Source: Parelaphostrongylus tenuis
Taxonomy: Eukaryota; Nematoda; Chromadorea; Rhabditida; Metastrongylidae
Direction of reading: 5' to 3'
Assembly: GCA_019055375.1 (NCBI GenBank)
Contig: JAHQIW010000738.1
Coordinates: 10,001-74,000 of the forward strand
DNA length: 64,000 nt
The notes beneath the pieces were generated by a model. That model was not told where the DNA came from. It worked only from the letters and a program-made list of their open reading frames with translations, and did no database searches. Below, piece after piece: positions 23,700 through 33,981 of the stretch. Made by a program: the position numbers and the translations under genes. Position 1 is the first letter of the stretch; each line of letters starts with the position of its first letter.

Positions 23700-24180
23700 A
23701 AATATAGTGACTGTTATGCAGAAGTCTGAATCTATGGATGGAGCTAAATTCGCGTCTCACTCATATTGGGGTGCATGATACCACTACTACACCACCGAGG
23801 CCCACCGCTCTACTACGACTGTTTCTTCGATATAAGGTAGCAGAGCTGTCAATAACCAACCGTCAACGTGTTTGGTCTGCTCACACGTATCAGTATTGAA
23901 CTCGGTTAAACTGAAAGCCATTGTATGTGATTATTTCAACTGGATTTTTATCTTACATCTTTCATGTCAGTTATGATATTATAAACATATATACGAGCGT
24001 TTTGAGTGATACGCAAGAGTTTGACCGGTTGGTTGCTAACAGCTCCGATGCCATATATCGAAGAAAGAGTAGAAGCAGAGTGCCTTCCGTGGTGTAGTCG
24101 TAGGGCGTTTCTTGATATGCGTTGCGAGTGTTCAACTCCCGTCTGAGGATCGCAACTTTTGCATAGCACTCAGCAATTTT
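23700..24180. mobile_element. Foldback element with tRNA-like termini
   Basis: Arms 23700-23890 and 23985-24180 are inverted copies. Each has a tRNA-like piece (actacaccaccgagg on the left; ccgtggtgtagtcgtaggg on the right), then ttcttcgatata and a caataaccaaccg/ccggttggttgctaac block. The same design occurs at 51120-51395. Confidence 0.65.
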
Positions 24181-24299
24181 GAATATGCACTTATAACATC
24201 ATAGAACGCTGTAAGAAAGCTGAAATATAAATATCATCTAAACTACAAGTTGAATAGTTTGCTACTTTCGGTGACTACTCGTTGATTTTGCATACAGTA

Positions 24300-24590
24300 G
24301 GGACGAGGTAGCGCAGTGGCTAGTGATGTACTATATTAGAAAGAGATGTGTTTGCTCGGTCTCCTCTCCCAGCACTCACTTGCTGAACGCCTGAACGCCA
24401 GTTTGGCTACCTCCGGAATAGCGAAGTGAATCGTCTTGATTAAAATTGTCGACAATTATGAAGAAGACGAAACTTTGCAGCAGCCGAAGCAACGTCTCTA
24501 ACATTTGGAAAACGTTTCTGGAAATGAATGCGAGGAAACGAACAAATGCAGAAAGTGTGGGATCTGCGCAGTATATTGTGACAGTCATAT
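24300..24590 (+). repeat. SINE-2 family copy
   Basis: Head gaggtagcgcagtggctagtg, tail gaaatgaatgcgaggaaacg and gtgtgggatctgcgcagta. Confidence 0.65.
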
Positions 24591-24654
24591 AAATAAGTAA
24601 TAAACTTGTATCATTTTTAGAATAACAATATAACTTTAACTTAAGAAATTGGGG

Positions 24655-24895
24655 GCGGAGTGGCGGAGTAGTTGTGATGCTCGTCACGGCACCGTGGAGC
24701 CAATTCCCACCTTAACACTCCGCGGTAATCAACCCTAGAGAATGACGCAGGCAGGCTATTCTCAAGATCGCAAGGTGACGCGCTCAGCTAGAGTTCTACG
24801 ACGTTCAAGGAGAAGACGAAAAAAATGAGTTGAATGCTAGATCTACTCGGATCCGCACAGTGCGAAAACACTATGATGAGATAATAAAATGTAAA
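24655..24895 (+). repeat. SINE-2 copy
   Basis: Head gtggcggagtagttgtgatg, ctcgtcacggc, middle gcaggctattctcaag, end actcggatccgcacagtg. Confidence 0.7.
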
Positions 24896-24899
24896 AGTA

Positions 24900-25560
24900 T
24901 AATAAATTATATACGGCAAGGGTCTACGAAGACAGTGTTCATGGGTGTTTAGCCATTGATTGGGAATGCTCTACTACACTTATCTCTTATAGTGACTATG
25001 CAATCAAAAGTCTACTTAGCTATTATAGTAGTGACGTAATAGATGGTTTATGTGTAAGATCGAAAAAATGGGCAAATTCATACGAAAACATATGATATTT
25101 TTGGTTTAATATGCATAATATGGTTTGGTAGCCTAATTCACTTCAATGGTAGATACATCCCACTGTTACGCTAGCTCTCAAATTTAGACTCTGTCTTTCT
25201 TAACGCTAATTATTGTGCAGCGCTATGTCGCGAAACGTCCTGCAACATGTGCTGGTGGAAGAGACTGATCAGTGACCCCGAATACACAGACTTTTCATTC
25301 CATCGTGATCGAAAATCGGTATCAGAGTTTGTTATAATGAATAGGTTGGTAGAATGTAGAGACTAACCGGTGGGCCACCGCAAGTCGTTGTGCTTGGTGA
25401 AGTCGAGTGCATGAGCGTATCGTAGAAGCTTGATGAACGCCGAATACTCCTATTTCTGAGTGATTCAGTGATGGTAAATGTGAGATTTTCAGTAGCAGAA
25501 GCTCAATAATCAATCAGAATTCATTTCATTTGACCGCGTATTGCGGTGTTATAATATTAC
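24900..25560. other. Mostly unassigned, with a SINE-1 tail at 25365-25450
   Basis: The SINE-1 tail shows gggccaccgcaagtcgttg and gcttgatgaacgccga on plus. Nothing else recognised. Confidence 0.35.
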
Positions 25561-25564
25561 AATA

Positions 25565-25735
25565 AACCCTATAATGTGGAGTGGTGTGCGAAAACTGCGT
25601 CAGCCGGAATTTGAACCCAGATCTCACTCTTTCTAGGAGCGTGGGCTGAACGACGCATCGGTGGTGCAACGGTTCAGCACACGGTCCCGGAAAGAGTGAG
25701 ATCTGGGTTCGAATTACGACGTTAGCAACGACGAA
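25565..25735. repeat. Inverted pair of tRNA-like halves
   Basis: gaatttgaacccagatctcac (25600 region) is repeated inverted as gtgagatctgggttcgaatt (25698 region), around a short centre with a gcatcggtggtgcaacgg A-box-like piece. Related to the elements at 6638 and 51120. Confidence 0.6.
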
Positions 25736-26000
25736 CGTTTTACACTCTATGTCCAGTGGATTTATCACCGAGCACAGAGTGTTGTATGCTCGATTGCTCT
25801 TGGATAGTATATTCAATATAACATATCTTTTACTTCTAGTGTTTTCTCTTCCACACAAGATTGGCAAAAGACGAGAAAGGGTGACTGCCAGACTGACGAC
25901 ATTGCAAGGTCGAAACACGTGTATCGGCCCTATAAGCCAGCCCTTTTTTAACACACCACACGACATGCGTGGCTCAAAAATGATTCTATAGCATATGGAA
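25735..26000. mobile_element. Hammerhead-bearing foldback element, right part
   Basis: Matches 39185-39395: cgacgaacgttttacactctatgtccagtgg through gacatgcgtggctcaaaaatg. It carries a hammerhead at 25887-25929. Confidence 0.65.
25887..25929 (+). ncRNA. Hammerhead ribozyme motif, partly decayed
   Basis: CTGACGA, GCAA tetraloop helix II with a mismatch at its base, GAAA, helix III AC/GT with loop ACGT, cut site GTA. Helix I (GCCAGA with TCGGCC) has two mismatches. Confidence 0.5.
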
Positions 26001-26929
26001 TTCGAGCTGTGGTCTTCAGGAAACAATCGAAGCGAAACACTTTCACGGTTTTTTCAAGGCCGGCTATTGATCAACCTCAGCATTTATTAAATAATCCCGT
26101 AATTTTCTATTCACCGAACCTGATATAAGACGCTTTATTGATATAACAAAATAATACAGACAATTGGCTAACTTTTCGAAAGCTTTGTCTTACTCAGAGC
26201 CGAAAAAATCTTACTCATGTACAATATACTTTACTAAACACTCATGACCAAATTAGAAGAAACTCTGAACGAAATTGTTAAACTGTAAAGTAATCAGTTT
26301 TTACCTTACCGTTTTGATGTTTCGTAGTTCATTAGTAAGCATATAGACCAGCCGCACCGAGTTTTACATGTGCAACGTGTGTACCTGGCTCAGATCCAGG
26401 AAATTCGATCCAAGATATGGTGCTAATGCACTATGATTACGAGGCACACCTTTTCGATTCGTATTTAGATTTTCGGTATGAAGCCGTGCGAGGATGGTCA
26501 TTTCTACTTCGTCTTCCCCTTGTGTGTCTGTGTCGTGTGCGTGCCTTTTGATTCAACTTTAGCTTTGCTGTTTAGGTGTTCACACAAACACAGAGCAGCC
26601 TACCTATTTTGCCAACGTACTCGCCTCCGCACGCTTTCCAAGAGATTGACTAAACTGAATCCGTACTCATGAAATCATCTTCTTTACTGTTAAGGCTAGT
26701 TTTGCACATTGTGATGTGCGTGAACGGTCGTACAAGCGGTTGCGGACCAGCTAGCACTTGAGATTAATAGGTGGTATTTCAATCATATAACCGATCCATT
26801 CATTCCTGCCTTTTTCAAACAATGTCTTACGATTATACTTGATTTGTTAGAAAAAGGGTCGTATTCTTAAGCGAAGCTTCATTTCGGGTGAAAATTTTGT
26901 TTGAAAGCACATGAAAACCACCAAATTTC

Positions 26930-27160
26930 TCCCGATAGGCTATATTTTAATAGCCTAACGGCACATTTGAACTTTCATGAAGTCTGTTACGGCGCATATT
27001 AGTGCTAGGCGTACGTTTCGGCCTTTTAGCCTCATCAGTAACATGATGTCTTTCTGTTTAGCCAATCCCTACAAGAACCTCCCTACCCCAATCCTACGGG
27101 GGGTATACCTCCTTACATATAAAGGCATCGACGCCGGATTAGTTGCACGGTCTGCGGAGT
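26930..27160. mobile_element. Foldback FB-B type fragment with hammerhead
   Basis: aactttcatgaagtctg and the gtacgtttcgg stretch match one arm of 37891-38297 and 52235-52330. The ORF at 26977-27162 is a by-product. Confidence 0.5.
27000..27045 (-). ncRNA. Hammerhead ribozyme motif
   Basis: CTGATGA, helix II GGC/GCC plus a G-U pair closing an AAAA loop, GAAA, helix III loop GTAC with one changed base (C for U16.1), helix I TGTTA with TAGCA (one G-U). Predicted cut before TAGCAC. Confidence 0.55.
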
Positions 27161-28039
27161 GAAAAGATCATCAACATTGTAGTGAGAAATAGTCGACTGA
27201 TCATAGCTAGTGAGTTGAATAACACCTTTATATCCGACTGTTTTTTGAGATCTCCTTTCAAAAATATGCTGTCGGGGTGTATTAAATTGAGCAAGGTCTC
27301 ATAAAGCAGTCGAATATAGTGTTATGTCAATCAATTAGGTGGCATCAAATTTCAGTGTTGTGTGACTATTTGCCAAACCAATTTTGGGAGCTCTACTTCC
27401 TGCTCTGTTCCAGTAACACACTGACAATTGCGTAGAACACGTTTCTTGGAATCATCTTTTTTGTGTGAGGGCTGAGATAAGAGTATGAACCAGAACATTC
27501 ATATCACCTAGCTTTCGGTACCGCTTAGTGATGTAGCCGCTTTCTGATGATTTGCCTTGGACTTTAAGAAAGTGATGCCAGTTTTTCCAGTATCTCACGG
27601 ATGGATCTTATGAACTCTCACTGTTCGTTCAACAATCTCAAACATCTGTCCATCTTCTCATGTGTGGAACACAAAGTAATAATCAATGTATCTGCAGTAT
27701 AGTAATGGCCAGCGACCAGAGCTTCCACTCTAAACATGAAGGTAATAGTAGGAGGCGGTGTCAGTCGCTGATTCATTGCCAACTATCTCTTCTGTGCGAT
27801 AATTCGCGAACCATTTAAAGATCAAACAGCTTTTTCGCGTGATAGTGATTCAGCATTTTGGAAGTTTTATATCGATTTCATTGGAGTCTCATGGTCTTTG
27901 AAATCGTCGAGGAAATGACAGCTATGGGAGTGCTTCTGTTTTTTGCTGCTTATTTCTATTACGTTTCCCAATATTAGTCTTTTACGGAGTCTGTCTTGAA
28001 GCTCATGCAAACTGCATGAAACTGTACGGAAGGACACCC

Positions 28040-28555
28040 GAGAAATGGACTCAGATGATGGGAAACTTGAACTTAATTCTTATAGCGAGCTCGCACTGTT
28101 AGAAAGAATCATACTTCCGTTTTATTTCACCAGTTTGTTGTTCTATGGTCTACATAATATCTGATAGAGCATAGAACAACAGAACGGCTGTGAAGATTAC
28201 GAAAACGCCGAAAACATCAGCCGTTGCATTATCACTGTGCTGCATCACTATTGTAATCAATGAGTGCTATTAGGTACTTTTCCGTTATCTCCACCCTGTT
28301 TGAGCTCTCTGGTAGAAACATGTTTTAACTTTTGCACGACGCTTTAATGTAAGCCACTCAAAGTCCCACATTCTTATATATAGCCGAAAACTTCAAAAAA
28401 TTTGGGACCCCGTTTCCTTGACTGCGAAATAGTTCGCGATGCAACAGCTTCGAGAATGACGAGCCCGGAGAGGCCGCTAAAATCTCAGGGCCATTCTAAG
28501 CTGCTTAAATCGCAGCGGACTAATGTGGGATGCGTACATATCACCTGTATTACTT
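28040..28555. other. No gene recognised
   Basis: Unassigned; may include the 5-prime part of the PLE remnant to its left. Confidence 0.3.
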
Positions 28556-28559
28556 GTTT

Positions 28560-29108
28560 TTCCGTTGATCGCCGAGTGACTGGAGTGAGACCAGCAATAC
28601 TTTCATTTTCCTGTCGTGTCCAAGAGTAGAACCCTGTTTGTCCTCCTCGCTCTAGAAATTCGTTGAGCATCATATCTTTCTTTCATGCTAATAGTGAAGA
28701 AATGATTGATCCAACGAGTCGGCGGTTTTCCTGTGGAGCGCTTGACATCCTGAGGAGCCAATCGGCAACGGCTCTTGTCTATCGGTTGTCGTTAAAGTGC
28801 ATCACGTGTTCAGTCCACCTTACTACGATAATCTGACGTGTGGAACGGGGTCTCTGATCTCTCATTGCTGACGAAGCTGTGAACTTCGGATCTTTTTCTA
28901 ACTTGCGAGAAACGGGACACTCCAAGCATTGACGTTTCGACTGCGCGTTCAATAAGGCGAACTGATCTTTCATCCTACTTACGTAACGACCCAGTTTCTG
29001 CTGCATACGTTAGGGCAGGGATAACCGTTGAGTCAAATAGGTGGACACGGAGTCGGATGTTTTTTGCCTGCTTCACTACGTCTGCATACTCTTAAACGCT
29101 CCACAAGA
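28560..29108 (-). mobile_element. RTE-type retrotransposon, C-terminal part
   Basis: Minus-strand reading gives KNIRLRVHLFDSTVIPA-like, VSRMKDQFALLNAQSK, then EHVMHFNDNR and the end of the RTE polyprotein down to about 28560. It is the same stretch as 21240-21800 and 42240-42800. It abuts 29110-30060, which runs the other way. Confidence 0.8.
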
Positions 29109-29109
29109 C

Positions 29110-30060
29110 GTACCGTTGTGTACTTATGACGTATATAGTGCTAACATATTCGAATCTTTTATAAAGGATTTAACAATGCAGACAAAGACAATAAAATACC
29201 ACGGCACTAGCCTGGCTAAGACTCCGAAAAAGATTTGTTTCTTAAATTTGCACCGAAGCGAATTTGACTATGAACATCAACTCATTCGAAAAACCAGCAA
29301 CGCGAATCTAACGCCAACCGTTGAAGCGATGCTAATCATAACCGGCTTGGTTAGTTTTCTCTGTGAGACGTTTGTTACGAGAAACTCTCGAGCTGATACG
29401 CAAAACGAGCAGCAGGCAACATCCAACTCATCTTCAAACATGCAATACATTCAAAAAGACTACAAAAGATCTTAACGCAAAAAGAGAAGCAATTACAGCT
29501 GCAGCTGCAGAAGCAAAGCAGAGCATTCGCAAAGCTCAGCGACGCTTCGCCAGTCACAAAACCAAGATTATTGTACTTCAACGTTCAGTCGGGAACGGTT
29601 ACGGCCTTCAGAAGGATAATGGAAACAATCTTCTACGATTACTTCTAAGGTTTCTTCAAAATTCACGTTCTCCTACTATTATATGGAATAGATAGAAATG
29701 GATTTGTCGCCCCACCTGCTCTCCCTTTCATAGTCCAGCAAGTTCTTTTGTCAGTGAAAAATGGAACAACGCCTGGTCTAGACATAACAAGACCTGAGCA
29801 CCTGAAGAGCCTCCCACCAGCTCTTCCCAATGCACTGCTGCGGTTCTTCACATGTTATCTGTCAGAATGTAAGGTTCCCAGTCGAACGATAATCAACAAA
29901 ATTGTTTTGTTGTTGAAAACGAATTACCACCGCGATATCGGTTTCAACATTTAATCTATCTGCCCGTCGTCCATAAATTATTCATTCCAGTCATGCTAGA
30001 GAGGATTGACAGAACGCTGGACGAGGGACAATCATGAGAACAAGCAGGAGTTTGTTCACT
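29110..30060 (+). mobile_element. RTE-type retrotransposon, linker and early reverse transcriptase part
   Basis: Plus-strand frames give AITAAAAEAKQSIRKAQRRF, then VKNGTTPGLDITRPEHLKSL, TCYLSECKVPSRTI, and after a stop a YRPICL-like region and ERIDRTLDEGQS-like. These are consecutive parts of the RTE polyprotein up to the EQAG box. Frame shifts and stops throughout. Confidence 0.8.
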
Positions 30061-30232
30061 TTTTCTATTTTTTACTTTCAGGAGAGAAGGGTTCACTTTT
30101 TTCAGCCCACATGCACGCGACGAGAATACTTAGTGAAATTCACTAAAGTACAAAAGATTGCATTGTCTCACATTTATTGACCGAAAGAAATATTTGAATT
30201 AGTTCAACCAGAAGCAGTCATAGAACTGAGAA

Positions 30233-30237
<5 letters not shown>

Positions 30238-30277
<40 letters not shown>

Positions 30278-30292
30278 TTATATTCATATATA
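30238..30292. repeat. (TA)n microsatellite
   Basis: Uninterrupted tatata run followed by a short impure part. Confidence 0.95.
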
Positions 30293-30299
30293 TAATTCG

Positions 30300-30835
30300 T
30301 AGGGTATACGAGAATTCACAACAAAATATCACTATTTTATAGCAATATCACTATCGACACAAGAAGAGGAGTTTGACAAGCTACCTTTTCGAGTTTATTC
30401 ACTGCCGTTCTCGAGAACGCCATTTAGGTAGATGTTGAGTGCGCAATATGTTAGTGAGAAGGTTGGTTGTAACATGTTCGCTTTCCCAATGATATTGTTA
30501 TTATAACATAAAGAATTAGCCAACAGCATGGAAATCGGTCCAATATGACAACGCTTGTGGAAAATTTGACCTCGACTAAATCTCGTAGAATGATGTAAAG
30601 AGCAGATTGGTTTTGAATGCACCAACCACTGTTACAGTAATGATTATCTTTTACTACTAATTTACGTCTGTCTTGGTCAAGAAGTCAATGTCATGAACGA
30701 CTTAGGCCAAAAGTTGAGCAGATGGAAACAAACAAACAAATAATTTCACACTCCTTGTCCACGCTTTCTAAATAGCGCTTCTCCATACTTTTACGTATTT
30801 ATCAGAATTCCGGTCGCTACGTAAACAGACTGAAT
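30300..30835. other. No gene recognised
   Basis: No frames with motif support and no repeat match. Confidence 0.35.
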
Positions 30836-30839
30836 GGTT

Positions 30840-31195
30840 ACTCGACTTACTGAACGCCGAAACTTCTATGTTGAGAGCATCATCATCCCGCAGTTGAGCG
30901 GAAGGATCCGAAGTTCTGACCTACGTCAGTGATCGAGAACTTAAGACGCTCTTCTACTTGTTAGGCCATTAAAAGTAAAGTGGACCGCACACGTATTGCG
31001 TTTCAAAGAGAACCGATGGCCGAGATCCGCTACCTGCTGGATTTCTCAGCATGTCAAACGCCCAGCAGATATACCACTGACCCAAATGGTGCGATTTCTT
31101 CGAGAAAGTGGAAAGAAGATCTGATGCTTAACAATTTCCTACAGCGAGGAGAACCAAATGAGCAACTCTTGCAAGCGGAGAAAAAAACGTAAGTT
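30840..31195 (+). mobile_element. RTE-type retrotransposon, C-terminal fragment
   Basis: Contains the SDLRQ-like, FQREPMAEIRYLLDFSACQT and GRPTT..MVRFLRE-like stretches of the RTE C-terminus, broken by stops. Plus orientation. Confidence 0.6.
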
Positions 31196-31199
31196 CTCA

Positions 31200-32230
31200 C
31201 CCGATGATTAAGTGGACGACAGGTGATACACGTAATGTTGTATTATCATACACTCAGAGGGTTTAGTTAGTCGATTTTCCGGCGTGTATCGTCCTCAAAA
31301 ATTCGTTCTCACTGATCTTTTTAGAACAAGACGGAATGATGCACTTAACATCAACATTAATAAGAGCATTGTTAGATCGTTACGCTTCTATCGTATCTCC
31401 AGCAAAGTGACCGTTCTTCTGTTCTTTCTGCCTTCACGTTTTTCAAAGAGAGTAGTTTCCTTCTGTCTTATTCTGTAGGCAGTTTAAAGAGTGTTTCTGT
31501 CCCAAAAAGAACCATCCAATTCATAAGTGGTGATGATTTTATTTCCGACCAAATACGGATTGTTGCTGCATGGCTTGTGGTGGTTTACAGTACTCTCTGA
31601 GAATTCCTTGATGTGTCTGATGTTTCTGAGCTCCTGAAAATGCTCATTGACCTGAGAAACAAACGTATGCATAGGAAAAAATGGTTGAGGAGTGCTGGTT
31701 CATGACAGAACTCACTGGAGTAGCAGTTTAAGTAGACATATCAGGCTGTGCTGATGATGGTTCACCATCAGAAAACATTTTGAACGCCTTTCTTCTTCTG
31801 TTTTCCAGAAGCACACTTGCCAGAAATTTCTGCAGTAGTTGAGCAAGTGGTAAGCTTTTTGTCAGCTTTTTTTTCGTTTATGATATTTACTGAGATGTTA
31901 GACGTCATAAGAGAAGTGAACTCTATCGTCCATAAATTAAATAAGGATCGCCTCAGATGATGTGTCGATCAAGTCCTTTTTCCAGAAAAAAGTCCGAACA
32001 TGTTATCCCTTATCAAAAATTTCTGGACTATTTTAGACTGCTACTGAACAATCAATCCTCATATTCGGGGTGGCTCAGTGATTAGTGCTGCACTGTCAGG
32101 AAGGAATGTAATATACAGGACGTTTTTCGAACTCTCACCTAACAGTCTCATGCATCAGTCAAATGAAAGCACTATAGCTTGGCGACCACCAAGACAGCAA
32201 GAGAACCCTCTCAGTATAGCATCATATACT
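31200..32230. other. Mostly unassigned; SINE-like head at 32068-32160
   Basis: ggtggctcagtgattagtgctg looks like a SINE-2 head. A perfect short hairpin (tgatggttcaccatca) is at about 31753-31768. Nothing else recognised. Confidence 0.3.
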
Positions 32231-32235
32231 ATTAA

Positions 32236-32560
32236 TTGAGCCACGCATGTCATGTGGTCTGTTATACAGTACTGACTTATAGAGTCCGATACACGGGTTT
32301 CGACCTTGACGGTCTCATCAGTCAGGCGGTACACTTCGTTCTTCCTTAGCAAATCCTCTTGAGGCGCTCAGTCCCCTATATTATGAGCAGGCGACGACGA
32401 ACATTATTCACTGTCTGTCAAGTGAAATCACCACTGAATAGACAGTATTGTAAACTCGATTGCTAACAGACCACATGACATATTGGCTCAAATAATGATT
32501 ACAAGATATGTTGAAATTTGAGCGTGGTCTTAAGAAAACACTTGTAACGAAAAGCTTTGC
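32236..32560. mobile_element. Hammerhead-bearing foldback element, copy 2
   Basis: Left end gagccacgcatgtcatgtggtctg; right end cagaccacatgacatattggctc, then tgttgaaatttgagcgtggtctt. The left arm has a hammerhead; the right-arm counterpart is deleted. Confidence 0.7.
32284..32327 (-). ncRNA. Hammerhead ribozyme
   Basis: CTGATGA, helix II GACC/GGTC with loop GTCAA, GAAA, helix III AC/GT with loop CCGT, cut site GTA, helix I GCCTGA with TCGGAC (one mismatch, one G-U). All core bases present. Confidence 0.75.
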
Positions 32561-32564
32561 TCAA

Positions 32565-33380
32565 GCTTCACTTTCGTATAAATTCCAGAATAATCATAAA
32601 AATTACTTACTTACCTATGTAAATACCAATTCATACGAATGATATGCTCTTCCTCATAAGCCACAGCAAATGCAAAACTTCAGAGTTCATCTGAACTACC
32701 GCGTAGATCGCCAGGGGTTTGATGTTATCCCATAAAAATGATAATAAAGACATTTACAACAAAAAAAAGTATTGAGAGAAAAAATTTATATTGTATTGTG
32801 TAGGTGAAGTGAAAAATTTGTCTTCATTAAAATGCGCAGTCCGGTTCAGCTTTGAAGTGTTCAGATTGCATTTATTTACAAAACATTCATGTGGTTAGAT
32901 ACGATCAAAAAGGCACCATGGTTGAGCTTCGAACCCGCGATACCCTTTGTGGTGTTCCAGTGTTAGCCACTGCACCACACAGGCTCCAGCTCCCATTTTC
33001 TTCAAGTCGCATTTTAATCTTAATAAGTAAGTTTAATCAGTAGGCAGCAAGCAATAGTTGAAAGTTAGAACTCTTCTCTTGCCCAGCTCCCGTTTTGCAG
33101 CCCTCACACGATCTGGGGCGATTTGCCCCCTCCCCGCATCCCTTTAACCCACTGGAGACGGCCGTCAAAATCGCGTCGCTTACAGCGAGGTTTTTGTCGT
33201 TTAATCAGGGTTTTTTCCTCCGTTTCGAAAAAAATAGTGGTCCTTTTCTCTTAGTTGGATGCTCCTTGTTTTCCTATATACAATATAGTATGGTTTTTTG
33301 AGCGTATAAAACTCTGATCTACGTGGGAAAAGCGCTCATTTACTGGTTAACGATTCCAAGTGTGAAAAGTAATCTTTGCT
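32565..33380. other. No gene; tRNA-like debris at about 32905-32990
   Basis: cttcgaacccgcgata and gttagccactgcacc look like a reversed tRNA-like piece. The rest is unassigned. Confidence 0.3.
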
Positions 33381-33384
33381 TCGT

Positions 33385-33570
33385 TCCTGCAGTGCACTTT
33401 AGGAACCTCTTAGGAAAGCATGCCCAACGTTAGAATCACCATTTTTCAAGCTATCGATTGACTACTAAAAGTCCAGTGGAAAGGTTTTGTTCAATGAAAA
33501 AAGATCCCTCTAAATGGTCGTGCATCGATATGAATACACGCCGTCCCCAAGGGGTCAACCTGTTCTCTTT
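33385..33570 (+). repeat. Interspersed repeat E copy
   Basis: Contains tgcactttaggaacctcttagg, tcaagctatcgattgactactaaaagtcc and cgccgtccccaaggggt. Other copies: 34970-35190, 52925-53280, 61990-62150. Confidence 0.5.
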
Positions 33571-33799
33571 TTTCATAACATTTTTGTACTAAGTAAATAA
33601 TCAACGAATAGCTTTATCTCGCCTGTGTTCTATTGTTTAACCTATGAAGCAATCTGATTATGGAGGCAAATATCATGTTCCTTCTGAGCGTTCAGTTCGT
33701 ATAATTACAGCTAGAAGTCTCTATTTAACGGCCATTTTATTAGTGGTTCCATATTACAATTATATATTCAATACTGAAGAGTGATGTGCAGAACTCTGG

Positions 33800-33870
33800 G
33801 CCTCGGACAGGAATCGAACCTCAGTCCACCCTTTCGGGTGGGCGTGCTAACCTATTGCGCTACCGAGGCT
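33800..33870 (-). repeat. tRNA-like repeat
   Basis: Acceptor stem GCCTCGG/CCGAGGC and a ggttcgattcc B box, but the anticodon loop has six bases and the T stem has mismatches. Lies 100 bases before the aminoacylase start. Confidence 0.5.
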
Positions 33871-33972
33871 CCTCTTCTACTATCACTCTTTCGCCTATAT
33901 AAGGGATTTTTGTGAACGTCGTTTTAGAATGCTTTTGATCCGAAGTGGCTTTACTCCATTCTGAAGCTTGAG

Positions 33973-33979
33973 ATTTCAG
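33973..33979 (+). promoter_or_regulatory. Probable spliced-leader acceptor of the aminoacylase gene
   Basis: atttcag lies 2 bases before the ATG at 33982, the usual position of a nematode trans-splice site. It could also be an ordinary acceptor of a 5-prime UTR intron. Confidence 0.6.
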
Positions 33980-33981
33980 AT

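Larger units (their letters stand above)
26040..28030 (-). mobile_element. Penelope-like element remnant with reverse transcriptase, endonuclease and terminal repeat
   Basis: On the minus strand: about 28030-27480 holds reverse transcriptase debris with a YCRYIDYYF stretch, the position of the palm Asp-Asp box of this family (second Asp lost), followed by EDGQMFEIVE. 26760-26470 holds GIY-YIG debris (CGGEYVGKIGRLL). 26212-26165 holds the PLE hammerhead-like motif, and 26085-26045 the atgctgaggttgatcaatagc block. A second repeat (26930-27160) is inserted between reverse transcriptase and endonuclease. Confidence 0.65.

Noticed and set aside
31747..31785. CTGATGA followed by a hairpin and GAAAA, as in a hammerhead
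   Set aside because: The hairpin includes the CTGATGA bases themselves and no helix I can form, so it is only a short palindrome.
33800..33870. A functional tRNA gene
   Set aside because: The anticodon loop has six bases and the T stem is mismatched; similar degenerate copies occur through the window.
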